Source of the DNA: Paraphysomonas bandaiensis
Taxonomy: Eukaryota; Chrysophyceae
Direction of reading: 5' to 3'
Length of the DNA: 64,000 nucleotides
Assembly (NCBI GenBank): GCA_965644295.1
Contig: CBFFRP010000123.1
Location: forward strand, 62,001-126,000
A program made the translations under genes and the position numbers. The notes below the pieces were generated by a model. That model did no database searches, was not told where the DNA came from, and saw only the letters and a program-made list of their open reading frames with translations. Positions 53,750-64,000 of the stretch are shown piece after piece. Within the stretch, counting starts at the first letter, position 1, and each line of letters opens with the position of its first letter.

Positions 53750-56440
53750 ATGCTACGTGCTCGAGGTGTATTATTTCGATCAGCCATTCAAAAAACTCAA
53801 TCATTACGATACTTATGTGTTCCATTACCCAATGTAGAATCTCATCCTACTTTTAGCATATCTACTAAGAAAGATGTGACTAATTTATCAGAGGCTGATA
53901 TTCATGCTATGGATATTCATGAGCTGGAAACTCTTATTTTCCACACATCTATGAAGAAATTTCGTCTTTCTCACACACAACTACGATATGTAGCGATAGG
54001 TCTCTGTCAAGCGAAGGAGCCGTTATCTGCGCTAAGTGTGGGAAACTTTGTGTATGGCTTGAGACCGTACAATTCTTCCACAATGGATTTAAGTCTTCTG
54101 CTGTCGGCTATCGCTGAAAAAGTTACTTCGTGTCAACAGGAGCTGCGTGCTCAACATGTGGGCAATGCAATGTATGGCATGCATGGCATGTGTAGCACTA
54201 ATGCTGATGTTCGCAAATTGATCCGTGCATTGAGTGCTAAGTTCGCTACTTGCTCGGAAGATTTCAACGCCCAAGAGATCGCAAACTGTTTATACGGCCT
54301 TCGTTCACTCCGTAGCAGTGACAGAGAAGTACGAGAGTTGCTCCAAGTTCTCACTACCAAAATATCCTCTTGTACGGAGCCTCTACGTAGCCAAGCCATC
54401 GGAGTGTCCTTGTTCGGTATGCGGAACTTGCTTTCTTACCACCAAGAAGTACGTTCATTAGTCAAGGTTGTTGCTGAGAAAATTGAAAATTCTGGCGACG
54501 TTGTGCTTGATGCGAAAGCGGTGGGAAGTGGCTTACATGGACTACAAAACATGAAAAGTGATTCTTTCGAAGTTCGATTGTTGATCAAAGCGCTGATACC
54601 GAAAATCGAGAATTCGTGGGATGTGTTTGACTCACGCTCTATCGGCACTGCGTTATTGGGACTAAAACTAATGAAGAGTGAACATGAAGAGGTCCGTGAA
54701 TTAATTCGTGTATTGTGTGATAAAGTGGAAAACCGGTGTGTGAGTGTGGACGATCCCAAAGTCCAATTGCCTCTCAGTGGTACATGCTTGGCATCATGCT
54801 TAGCCGGGATCCAATCAATGTCTTCTGACCATGCCGAAGTAAGACGTTTTATTGCTGTTATAAGTGAACGCCTTCAAACTTGTGAAGACGATTTCAAAGC
54901 ATTGGATGTGGTGAATGCGGCGGCTGGACTCCGGGGCAAGTCAGCAGAACACGCTGAAGTGCGCAATTTAGTTTCTGCTCTCGCACGTAAGTTCCGGACA
55001 TTCAACGGTACCATCGCTTCAAAAGAAGATTCGCGCCTAGTATTTCGAAATATATGTGATGTAACTCAATCTACTCATCCCGAAGTGCGGGAACTTCTTT
55101 CGGCATTACTGCCAATTATATCAAGTATGTCAGATAATGTGCATGATCACGATGCTTCATCTATACTGTCCTGTCTCAATTCGAGACTACTCGAGTATCC
55201 TGAGGCTCAAACAATACTGTCCATGGTATCCGATTCGATGAAGTATTATAAAGGATGTATGGATTTCAAAACTATTATGACCGTAGTGAGCGGCTTTCGT
55301 AATATATCTGCCGATTCTCAGCATACCAGAGATATCCTTCGTCTGTTCCGAGAAAGGTATGAAGTTTCTGAAAATGGACCTCGCCAAATCCTTGTAGAGA
55401 AAGTAAATAGTACTCTAGAGGGATTTTATTCAATGAACAATAGCACACCCGAAGTTAGAGATGTTCTATCGATTGTGGCAGATGGCGTCGAAATGTTGAC
55501 TCCTCCAATTGAACCTGCTTCTATTGCCCCGGGACTCTCATGTTTGGGTCAGATGAAATTTTCCAGTACAGAAAAATTAGATGATCCGTGTACTGAGCCA
55601 CTGTTTCGACTGCTACAGTCTGTGTGTGAGAAATTAAACAAATCCTCAACGGCTACACCTGTTCATTTGCACACTGTTGCAGAAGTGCTGTACGGTTTGC
55701 AAGGTCTGCTTACCTCCCCGGCATCTCAGGGTACTTTCGATGATAGTGTGATTAGTCCAGGGTTACGTATTGCTCGAATATATATGGATCTTATAATGCC
55801 CGATGTGACAGGAGAGCGAGGCTGGATTTCCCGCCGAAACTATGGTGTTCACACTACTTTCACAATTCAGTACTTAACTCTCTTTTTACACGCGACACTG
55901 TCAGTGAACAGTGCCGAAACCTTGAATCCCGTGTTTCAGAGCTTAGTCGAAGATGTTAAAGCAGCGATTGTACGCTTTAGGAGTTGTTTGCCTAAGAAGT
56001 ACAAGATGAATAGCATACCAGTATCACCAACAGCTCATCAGTATCGGCTCCCACCATTAGAATGTGTTAACTCAGAGATTTCAGAGGCTGTAACTGAAGA
56101 AGTACGCAAACACGTAGAGCGCCTTGGGGATAACAGTGGTATTACGATTGAACCTGAGTTCAATATATATTTAGACTGCTTTCCAGCCGATATTGTCATT
56201 TCATACACGAAAGAAAATACAGATGGGTCAAAGGATGTAGTATTGCGTAACTTTCAAATTATAACAGAGAAAGAAATTAATCCTGGAGACCAATACAGGC
56301 ACGCTTTGCGAGATTCATATCTGACTGAAACTTTTGATAGAAAACTAGTCATTTCGAGAGTATTAGCGATGAATGGTAAGACGTCGGCAATAGAGAGCTT
56401 GAAAAATGAGATTGCTGTATTTATTGAGAGCATGGAATAG
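53750..56440 (+). CDS. Organelle-targeted helical-repeat protein (OPR/HEAT-like), 896 residues
   Basis: This is an intronless frame. The N-terminus (MLRARGVLFRSAIQKTQSLRYL) is basic, hydroxylated and lacks acids, as in mitochondrial or plastid targeting peptides. From about residue 75 to 610 roughly ten repeats of about 38-40 residues share the pattern A-x-x-(V/I)-G-x-x-L-x-G-L-x-x-M-x-S-x-x-x-E-V-R-x-L-(I/L)-x-(A/V)-(L/I)-x-x-K-(I/V). Examples are GTALLGLKLMKSEHEEVREL and GSGLHGLQNMKSDSFEVRLL. Such tandem helical repeats with GL...M(S)S...EVR are common in algal and stramenopile organelle proteins thought to bind RNA. The C-terminal 250 residues are non-repetitive and might include a RAP-like nuclease fold, which I cannot confirm. 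The function is probably organellar RNA processing or translation (inference). Confidence 0.7.
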   Translation: MLRARGVLFRSAIQKTQSLRYLCVPLPNVESHPTFSISTKKDVTNLSEADIHAMDIHELETLIFHTSMKKFRLSHTQLRYVAIGLCQAKEPLSALSVGNFVYGLRPYNSSTMDLSLLLSAIAEKVTSCQQELRAQHVGNAMYGMHGMCSTNADVRKLIRALSAKFATCSEDFNAQEIANCLYGLRSLRSSDREVRELLQVLTTKISSCTEPLRSQAIGVSLFGMRNLLSYHQEVRSLVKVVAEKIENSGDVVLDAKAVGSGLHGLQNMKSDSFEVRLLIKALIPKIENSWDVFDSRSIGTALLGLKLMKSEHEEVRELIRVLCDKVENRCVSVDDPKVQLPLSGTCLASCLAGIQSMSSDHAEVRRFIAVISERLQTCEDDFKALDVVNAAAGLRGKSAEHAEVRNLVSALARKFRTFNGTIASKEDSRLVFRNICDVTQSTHPEVRELLSALLPIISSMSDNVHDHDASSILSCLNSRLLEYPEAQTILSMVSDSMKYYKGCMDFKTIMTVVSGFRNISADSQHTRDILRLFRERYEVSENGPRQILVEKVNSTLEGFYSMNNSTPEVRDVLSIVADGVEMLTPPIEPASIAPGLSCLGQMKFSSTEKLDDPCTEPLFRLLQSVCEKLNKSSTATPVHLHTVAEVLYGLQGLLTSPASQGTFDDSVISPGLRIARIYMDLIMPDVTGERGWISRRNYGVHTTFTIQYLTLFLHATLSVNSAETLNPVFQSLVEDVKAAIVRFRSCLPKKYKMNSIPVSPTAHQYRLPPLECVNSEISEAVTEEVRKHVERLGDNSGITIEPEFNIYLDCFPADIVISYTKENTDGSKDVVLRNFQIITEKEINPGDQYRHALRDSYLTETFDRKLVISRVLAMNGKTSAIESLKNEIAVFIESME

Positions 56441-57491
56441 TAAAATTGAAATAGTGATAAAGAAAAATAATATTAGTTGTCGACTTCTTCGTATGCTTTT
56501 GTGTGATAGAATTCTCAGTCACTATATGAGCACGCCACTTTGACGGATGACTTGTGAAATGACAAATTTAAGCAGTTTGGAATTTACTATTTGGTGAATA
56601 GCTTGACAGAGACAGACAGTACGATTTGTAATATTGAACACGAATAATGTTCTTCGTTGCAGGTAGATATCATAATTGTTCGATGTTATTACAGTAGATG
56701 AGTTATGTGATTATGAAGAGTCGTTTATGATTAATCAAGTATATTTTCTAAGGCACACTGGCATGAGCAATATATTGCGAGGCCAAATTTTGCTAATATA
56801 ATAATCGATATATTGATATATTGTAGCAAGTAATTGCAATTCATTTTTGGCTGGCCGTGGGCTCTGCTGTTGAAATTGTCATTGTGTAACACTAAACGTG
56901 ATATTATATATATGTGAAATTCAGGGGTAAGTCATCTAATTGCTACCAGTGACTTATAAACAGATAATTAAACTTCAAATCTACGCTATACGTAAAGTAT
57001 ACAATTAATTCTTACGCAAGCCTGACACAGTATACACTAAGGCTTTCTTTGAGGGATAAACAATATCAAATTATCAATAGTATGATCTATACAGTGAGTC
57101 AGATCGACATATACTTTATACTTGTTTATACGTTATACGATACATTACTGGAATTATGTGAATTGAAACTGCCTATAGTTGCATGTTTCATCTGATATAT
57201 TATTAATTTGAATACCATTAAGACCTATTGATGTTTTGTTTCTCCACAGCAAAGCAACTTTCTCTCCATAGTTTGTAGTGTGCAACTCATATATTTGATC
57301 TCTACACCACATTCATATACTTCATGAACGTATTGAAAGTTGAGTTACAATACTGTTTTGGCGGAACGTATCACATATTAATTATTTACAGGCTGAAACG
57401 GGTGCATTCTAGTGAAGTATTTCAGGCACTGAATACAGTCAATGTTTCGATTCGTGATGGCAATATTGTAACTGATTATAGGACTCAATAC
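56441..57491. other. 1-kb gap after the repeat-protein gene
   Basis: This is AT-rich, with a CAAGTAATTGCAATT word at about 56827 that recalls the short dispersed repeat in reverse. A 57-codon open frame at 57324-57497 is listed separately. Nothing else is supported. Confidence 0.35.
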
Positions 57492-57497
57492 TTATGA
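57324..57497 (+). CDS. Small open frame, 57 codons, unrecognised
   Basis: It begins ATG (57324) and reads through LKRVHSSEVFQALNTVNVSI and DGNIVTDYRTQYL before TGA. The second half looks like natural protein. A TTTACAG at 57391 could also be a splice acceptor in the same frame, making it a terminal exon, but no upstream exons were found. It overlaps the stop end of the convergent membrane-protein gene by 6 nt. Function unknown. Confidence 0.25.
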   Translation: MNVLKVELQYCFGGTYHILIIYRLKRVHSSEVFQALNTVNVSIRDGNIVTDYRTQYL

Positions 57498-58196
57498 GTC
57501 ATGTGTGTACATCAATGATTCTGCAGCTTTAGACTCCAGCCACTTTCTAACATATCGAGATATCCATATCGTCAGCATTGGTCCGACATTGACACCACTC
57601 GAAAGTATGAAAGAGTCCCTTTGACTTCGAGTTTTACCAAGCATATTGGGCGACAATGTACATGGCAGAGTGGGTGCTAAGTACATACGCAATTTACTGC
57701 CATAAGGAATTATCCAACTGGCAATTGTTGACATTGAAACGTATATTTCAAACAAGTCTAACACTATAGATATAACAAGACACAACAAAGCAATAAATTG
57801 TCTTTTCCGCCAAGAATAACGTATACTGGGAAGCTTTAATCTAATAGGATAAAGGTATGAGTTCACTCCATCTAACACACAATTCAATATGTCAATCATA
57901 TATTTCCTCGAATGATACATACACAGTCCTATTGCAACCATTAAAAGCACCAGACATTCAATTGGAACACCACTTGAGTTGTTGTTTGTATGTATTGTGG
58001 CTAGTTTTATTAATTCTGTTTTATCTAAATGTTGAGATATTTCAGTTTCAGATATACCGATACTTAATAAATATCTCTTAAGATCACGTACACGCATACG
58101 TGAATAGTCTTGAGCTGGACGAGACTTATAGACTCTTGATAAGAATGATTGACCAGTCTCATTGATATATTTATAAATATCATCGAGTAATATCAT
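57492..58196 (-). CDS. Membrane protein with a SAP-like motif
   Basis: The frame has 234 codons from the ATG at 58196, intronless. Residues about 25-70 (RMRVRDLKRYLLSIGISE, then HLDKTELIKLA) match the helix-turn-helix pattern of SAP and MANF/ARMET C-terminal domains (x-K-E-L-K-x-x-L...G-I...E-K-x-E-L). Hydrophobic stretches follow at about 82-100 (VLLMVAIGLCMYH), 140-165 (FIALLCLVISIVLDLFEIYV) and 172-180. The C-terminus is soluble and ends LMYTHDS. I do not recognise a named family. The SAP-like segment facing the cytosol or lumen suggests protein or nucleic-acid binding, as an inference only. Confidence 0.55.
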   Translation of the reverse strand: MILLDDIYKYINETGQSFLSRVYKSRPAQDYSRMRVRDLKRYLLSIGISETEISQHLDKTELIKLATIHTNNNSSGVPIECLVLLMVAIGLCMYHSRKYMIDILNCVLDGVNSYLYPIRLKLPSIRYSWRKRQFIALLCLVISIVLDLFEIYVSMSTIASWIIPYGSKLRMYLAPTLPCTLSPNMLGKTRSQRDSFILSSGVNVGPMLTIWISRYVRKWLESKAAESLMYTHDS

Positions 58197-58831
58197 TGAA
58201 AAATATATCAAATACTTCAATTAGAAATATATTAAGTAGTTTGTTGTATATATATATATAGTATGGGGGTCTGTCTGTCTTAAGTGTGATATGTGTACAG
58301 GTCCTCTTGATTATGTGAAATCCACACTTCTAAGTTTTCTATAAATCTGGAATTCTTTCATTCCAACACAATTTTTTTTTGGAAAAATTCAGCTTTTTTA
58401 TATTTGACTTCATATTTCTGTAAAATACACCATACAGTGGTGGGATTATACAAAGTGAGGAGGATACATCCAAGCCTATCTACAAGCGAAGAAGCAAAAT
58501 AGCAGAATATAAAGTACAAATCAACTCCAATATCAATAGAATCGATCCGTGGAATCCTATAGCCCGTCCATGATACGAAGTTTCAATATTTTTCTATCTT
58601 CGAAGTGAAGTGAAATTATTTCTATCCAATAAGTGTTTAGTAAAGTGCTTTACAATTGAAGTGAAAGTCAGAAGTTGAAGTCTAATTTTCACTTCATTTG
58701 TCTTCATAAAACTCACTTATCAATCAGTGGTATCTATGAGACATTCATAGTTAAACTATCTGATATCATATATATCTTATGATCATTTCTTAAGACGATT
58801 CATTGGTTATCTTTACTATCATAACAATATC
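58197..58831. promoter_or_regulatory. Divergent upstream region
   Basis: This lies between the SAP-motif membrane gene (-) and the bromodomain-like gene (+). It contains a (TA)n run at 58247-58260 and a run of purine-rich GAAGTGAA words with AGTGAAATT variants at 58598-58700. There is no gene. Confidence 0.35.
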
Positions 58832-61800
58832 ATGCAGGAGAGCGAGAAGTCAAAGAGATTAGCGGTTAAAGAACTTGCCCAGATGGGGTCGTTTAGTGAA
58901 ATAGAGAAGAGATATGGAAAGTCTGCCTTGGAAAAGGCCAAGACATGGGTAGAGGTTACTCTTATTCATGAAATGTATGATGATTATGAGCAGACGACCA
59001 AGAAGATTCAATACTTTCAAGAGAATGAAGAAGAGGCTGGGGGATTATCCGAATCCATGCCATTTATACGGTTTGCGATTAGTATTCAGCCAAGCAGGGT
59101 AATGGGATCATCTATAGCTTGACTACTAACATTGCTTGTATAGCCGATTGATGATTTGATTGGTCTATACGAAGAGAGTACCCGTTGCAAGAGTGAACTG
59201 ATAGAGAACAAGGTGCTACCAGGTAAACCGCGTCAAACAAAATCTGTTACACTCTTTTAATAATGGCAAAACAGGATCTTGTACTCCCCCTGTCGTGCAT
59301 CGTATTCAAGTGCGTAGTATGTTTACATATACACGAATCGGTTAATACCTTCATCACAGAAATCCAATTCAACATTCCAGGTGCCTCGAAAGCAAAAAAC
59401 TACTGATCAGACAAAGTTTAAGACACCTCCTTCGAATACCAATAAGCTAAGTGTCAATGCTACTACCACCAGAAAAAAACGTAAGAAAAAAAGCTTTATG
59501 AAACAACGGGATTCAGACGAGTCAGCGGTATGCAGCTTTCGCCACGAATGAATCAATATTTTAATCTTAGTTGTATACTTAATTCGAAAATACCAAGGCT
59601 TTAAACTAACAATGTAGCTCTTAAATGATTATAATCATATATCTCTCCGTAGAGTGAAACCGAGGCCTTTAGCTCCCGTAAGATGTTCAAGAAAACCTCG
59701 GATTCCACGAGTCCGGAGAATAAACGTCCTCGAAGAGCTTCAGTTATTGGCATCAATTATAAAGATTTCTCAGATGGTTTAAATGACGGTTATTCGGATA
59801 GTAGTTCCACTGGATCTATACTAGTTAAGGAGCGCATGTCTTTTAGCAGTCCAAGTAGCACTTCATCATCGCAGGATTGCTGTCAAGTAACTTTCGGTGA
59901 TACTGTGAAAAAAGATATGATTCCACCTGTGTATGATGTGCTCAATATGAAGGAGGTATGTATTCGACATTTGCGTTGGTTGGTAGTTTTTGAACTGCAC
60001 GTATTCAAACTGGGTGGAATAAATCGGGCTGTGTCGTCAATAAAAATATAGTAACAACGTTTATATTATTGACTAGTTTGATGTGCCTAAGTATACCTAT
60101 CACGCATAAATGTATTGTGCGAAGGCCCCTCGAGAGCCTGGCGAATTCGTCAATGCCGATCTGGACAGAGTAGGCTCCGAAGTTGCTTTAATTATGTCGC
60201 CATACAAGGAATTTATATCCCAACTTCCCCAGTCTATTCTTCGGCATTCCAATATGATGGTAGGAAATTTGTTGTATAGGTATATAAGCTGTATAGGCTA
60301 AACCTAGAGTGTACATATTTTGAAGTATCACTGACTTGCGTAGTATTCTATGTGCCATGAGTGTTCGTTTGAAAGCACTGTGTATGTGTTTTACTTCTTA
60401 TTTACATGTCCGCTGTTTCAGGGAGTTCAGCGCATATGTGACCTCTCTTGTGATGTAGTTTTCTGCAAGGTTACCAACGTTAGCCGACTAAATGTTAAGG
60501 GAAAGGTATGATACACACTGTGCTACTGAGGTGTAAAGCCTTATACCTGTGACTTTTGCTATATTCACTCTGAAGGAAGTGAATATTGAAATAAGTGTTT
60601 GTTTTTTAAATTTAGGAGGCGTTGTCAATCTTAACCCTTGAAATTTTGAATGACGTCTTAGATCAGAACGACTGTTCACATAAGAGTTCTGGAAAGTATT
60701 ATGATATTGCCTTTGCTCCAATTACATCTCCACTGGTGGGCACAGATGCGTTCCTTATTCTGAAGACTCATGTACGCTTGCGCGCTGTTTTAGAATTTTA
60801 TATCATTATAATGTATTGAGATACTTATAGACGCACATAATGATATGCAATTATAGTATATATCGGACACACCCAGCTACTGCTAATATATTATTCATGT
60901 AGTATGGGTATTGTGAGTGATACGATGCACCACATATTGTGAGGTTATTTACGTACTAGACTAATACACATGACTACTATGATGCATGTATAGTACTTTA
61001 CTTCTTTACGGAGACCATGGCTGGTGGTGAACGCACAAGTGAAGCGTCTCTTCGCAAATGCAATGGGCCCTCCACTGTGGTATGAAGGAAGGTATCTGTG
61101 TCATGTAACGACTAGTTTTGTGTCATATACAATATAGTTTACTACACATATGCCATGTACATTAGGCACCGTGCACGAATAGGGATTATTTTGCATATAA
61201 AAGTACATTTGTGTAGCATATACCATGTGAGGAGAAACATCGAAGACAACCCATATGGTGGTATACTAGTGGTCTGGCTAGTACAGGAACTTGGCCACAA
61301 CAACTGGGTTTATGATTACAATCAAACAGATAATGGTAAGTGTAATGTTAAGCTATGAAGAGCTCTAGATACCAGTAATTACGTATATAGTATGCATTAC
61401 CTTAATATTACCTTTGATATCCTTATTGATATCCCAACAGTATTGCCGTTTTACCGTTCAAGTGTAACCAATGATATAATTTTTTTAATTCAGAATGCTC
61501 TCCTTGGGATCTAGAAATATCTGATTTTGTCCTCCCTGAGCATGTGGTGTCGCCAGATTTGCCGCGAGAGCTCACGGAAACATTGCCAACTGCTACTGCC
61601 ATACTGTCATACCTGTACAAGTAAGGTTTCGTCATAGCATGCATTGCTTTCTCCTTATTCTAAACGCACATCCCCGTACAAGTAGTATGGACTTTTCGTA
61701 CGTATTTAAGTACCAAGTATCTGTAATCGACGAATATTGTTCCCTCTTTCCGCTGCCTAAAGATCAGCTCGATTTTGGAGCTTTGCGGATGCGAGCCAAG

Positions 61801-62160
61801 TCAGGTGTATATGATGGAAGGGATGGGCTATATTTATTATTCGATGATCTGGATCGAATGGTAGCTAACTGTAAGGTAGAATGTACTACATCTTCGTATA
61901 ATTTTGGTATATAGTACAAGGTACTATTGATACGAGCCTGTGCACAATGTAGTCGCTATTCTTGAAGATTTTACAATGCCGCTTTAATACATTCGTACAA
62001 ATAAAATAGCCAACATTTTCCCCGATTTTCTATTAATGTTATGCAGGAATTCAATGCTACAAATATTGCGCTGCAGGTATGGCGATGTGCTGACATGATG
62101 GAGAAGACACTGGTGGACTTGAAATTTTCCCTGGCAGAAGCTCACGCTATCCAGCTCTAA
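58832..62160 (+). CDS. Nuclear-type protein with C-terminal bromodomain-like region; middle unresolved
   Basis: Exons that join in frame: 58832-59098, 59144-59222, 59275-59309, 59360-59527, 59653-59955, 60125-60259, 60422-60505, 60616-60771, probably 61014-61079, then after an unresolved junction an exon ending at 61335, 61494-61620, 61683-61875 and 62047-62160. The N-terminus is a charged helix (KRYGKSALEKAKTW), followed by a Lys/Arg-rich basic stretch (TTRKKRKKKSF) that could be a nuclear localisation signal, then a Ser-rich region. Near the end, DQLDFGALRMRAKSGVYDG, then FDDLDRMVANCKEFNAT and CADMMEKTLVDL match the C-terminal half of a bromodomain, which binds acetyl-lysine. I cannot name the protein. 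The segment from 60772 to 61300 is not settled, so two genes (the second starting at ATG 61017) remain possible. Confidence 0.55.
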
Positions 62161-62790
62161 CCAATGTACGTAATATTACTACTACATAGTCCAGTACTGT
62201 GCAATGTGCGTTAAAGAATATACTTACCTATAACGATTAATTAGGCCTGTACGAAGAGACAGAATGTAATCAATTCTTTTTTTGTAGGCTGGACTCCAGG
62301 ACATGTATTATGCATTTCGACCTCTCGCTTTTTGGCTTTTCGACTTCTTGTTAGAGAAATATTATAGTTTGTGTGCATATGTTTATTACTCTATGGTCCG
62401 CGTTAACGTTTTAGTATATGCGCATTTATATTGCCTTCGATACTATATAATCAGCATTCTGCGTGTTAAACTACTCAACACATCCTTCTTACTACGAGGT
62501 TCAACGAAGAGTAGAATATTAATGAAAGTTTCAGTACATTATATTTTTCCATTATCCATTTTATTTATTGTGTTGCTCTCACAAACTCACTTTGCTACGA
62601 GTTACGACATATAGATCACAATTCTTGTCCACACCACGTTATTAATTGTGCTCACTGACTCACTTTACAACGAGTAACGACATATAGATCACAATTGTCC
62701 AAACCACAGGTTCGGACATATATCTTGTGATATATACAATGTACATATTGGCGCACTCCAATATGATTCTTTTCAAATTGATGACGATAA
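62161..62790. other. Gap with a two-copy tandem repeat
   Basis: This is 3' flank of the bromodomain-like and ankyrin genes, which converge here. An open frame at 62303-62614 is hydrophobic and low in information; I do not call it a gene. The tandem repeat at 62586-62707 is listed separately. Confidence 0.4.
62586..62707. repeat. Direct repeat, two copies of about 50 bp, 73 bp apart
   Basis: 62586-62637 and 62659-62707 share CTCACTTT, ACGAGT, ACGACATATAGATCACAATT and GTCCA-ACCAC with a 3-nt gap and a few substitutions. It looks like a local duplication. Confidence 0.75.
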
Positions 62791-63554
62791 CTACATCGTT
62801 TCTTCTGTGGAAACTTCTGCTTTTATACCAGCTTGTGCTTCTGCATCCGCCTCTCGTAAAACTTTCCGAATAAATCCCGAATTTGCTACATCTAGTGGAG
62901 TATTTCCATCCTATACCGACGACGTAAAACAAGATATTCATAAGACAAGCGAAACTCTTTCTTGGTCAAACGTGATGCAAAGAGAAATGTGCCAGAAATA
63001 CCTGATTTGTTGCATCTATTGATGCCCCAAAGGCTACTAGAAATTGAATACACTCCCAGTGACCCTTCTGTGAGGCATAGTGAACTGCAGTATTACCATC
63101 CTATTCGTATAAACTATAAAGAGATCTCAGAATCAGGGGATATATATATATTTACTTTTGCCGCGATCGTAGGATCTGCATCAGCAGCAAGGAGCAGTTT
63201 CAAGCAACCCAGTTCGCCTTCCATTGCTGCCATGATGAGAGGTGTCATACCAGCCTATGATATAAAAATCCATTAAACGTATAGGACAGAAACCATACGT
63301 GTACCCGGGTCTTTGTGTCCGCGAAAGCACCAGCAACAAGTAACTCTTTAACACATAATTCATTCCCATACTTCGCAGCATAATGCAACGCCGAAATGCC
63401 AATCTAAACGTATAAAATATTCATATAAGTTTTATATACTGTAGCATGCGACAACCTCATCTTTGGCAGTAATAGCATCCGTGTGTGCTTGTTCCCTGCA
63501 TACTTCAACGACTTTATCCCAGCTAAACTGTCTTGCAAGGACTGCTAGGCTCAT
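62791..63554 (-). CDS. Ankyrin-repeat protein
   Basis: Five exons on the minus strand (63554-63456, 63403-63305, 63254-63156, 63100-63002, 62910-62791) give 152 residues. The first four exons are each exactly 99 nt, that is 33 codons in phase 0, one ankyrin repeat per exon: IGISALHYAAKYGNELCVKE..., AGMTPLIMAAMEGELGCLKL..., DGNTAVHYASQKGHWECIQF.... The last exon starts DGNTPLDVA and ends in an Ala/Glu-rich tail. The family mediates protein-protein contacts. AACAG lies immediately upstream of the start, so a further 5' exon beyond 63554 cannot be excluded. Confidence 0.85.
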
Positions 63555-64000
63555 TTCTGTTAATTGAAAGAATACAAACACAGCTAATGAATAAATACTT
63601 CAAAAGCAAGTAAGTTGTGGATACTCTGCATATGGAATGTGTATCATTAGGGCTTATGCAGGGACGTTAATGCGACCTTCTGCCTCCTGTCGATAACGAA
63701 CATTGTATTATAGAAATACTGCTGTATATATCGTACACAATACGTACATAAGGAATTGACAGTTACGTATATATACATTGGAATACGCTGGAATACGTAG
63801 TGCTGAAAGAGGAGAGTAGCGAGCGATATGATGAAGATCACATGCTGCACGAGTGCGTATCATAACATACAATTTCGTTACTGAAGTCACAGCTAGAGAT
63901 AAGTGAAGTCACGAAGTGAGAATTGATCCTCCAATCATCTGCATCTATCATATATTGATATGGTATAGCATACAGCAGTTCACTTATCTTGACTCGTATA
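63555..64000. other. Upstream flank of the ankyrin gene to the window end
   Basis: It includes AATACTGCTGTATATATCGTAC and ATACGTACATA words at about 63710-63750, again in an upstream region. No gene is supported. Confidence 0.4.

Overview
The window is nuclear DNA of a protist with AT-rich intergenic sequence. Most genes carry short GT-AG introns (about 34-90 nt, usually 43-60) and sit on both strands with 0.3-2 kb between them. The gene set is clearly eukaryotic: a ubiquitin-L40 fusion, a SMARCAL1-type SNF2 helicase, CapZ beta, a VTI1-type SNARE, a PP4R2-like subunit, a LAMTOR5-like protein, Tubby, mitochondrial and plastid-type carriers, an FkbM methyltransferase and an ankyrin protein. The large organelle-type repeat protein at 53750-56440 and the hybrid histidine kinase recall stramenopile or alga-like protists. 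That placement is an inference, and I do not name a species.

Layout. 1-13 kb: partial SNF2 helicase (-) carrying an in-frame intein; ubiquitin-L40 (+); a transposon-derived stretch with two degraded repeats; DnaJ (+); a secreted kinase-methyltransferase fusion (-); an ABHD13-like hydrolase (+). 13.2-23.5 kb: one complete, very young Ty3/gypsy-like LTR retrotransposon. It has identical 876-bp LTRs and a 4-bp target duplication, a gag-protease frame that begins inside the LTR, a single in-frame UGA before pol, and a SET-like domain between RNase H and integrase. 24-31 kb: armadillo/EF-hand protein (-), small ER membrane protein (+), CapZ beta (-), then a gene-poor stretch. 31.3-32.8 kb: decayed hAT transposon. 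33.3-36.5 kb: H-NOX/HNOBA/histidine kinase/receiver protein (-). 38-53 kb: DMT transporter (-), VTI1 SNARE (+), PP4R2-like (+), FAM173-type methyltransferase (-), FkbM methyltransferase (+), thiamine-pyrophosphate-type mitochondrial carrier (-), Tubby (+), LAMTOR5-like (+), TPT-type sugar-phosphate translocator (-). 53.7-64 kb: 896-aa repeat protein (+), membrane protein with a SAP-like motif (-), bromodomain-like protein (+), ankyrin protein (-).

The genes do not form an operon or a shared pathway. The most unusual items are independent of each other: (1) an intein with class 3 (WCT) hallmarks inside the Walker A motif of a spliceosomal-intron-containing nuclear gene, with an apparently dead homing endonuclease; (2) a recent retrotransposon with a SET-like domain, a coding LTR, probable stop-codon readthrough and a perfect three-way-junction fold beside its polypurine tract; (3) a nitric-oxide-sensor architecture (H-NOX plus HNOBA) joined to a phosphorelay hybrid kinase instead of a guanylate cyclase; (4) a signal-peptide-bearing kinase fused to a methyltransferase. 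Exon joins were worked out by hand from reading frame and GT-AG signals. They should be treated as good models, not as transcript-verified structures.
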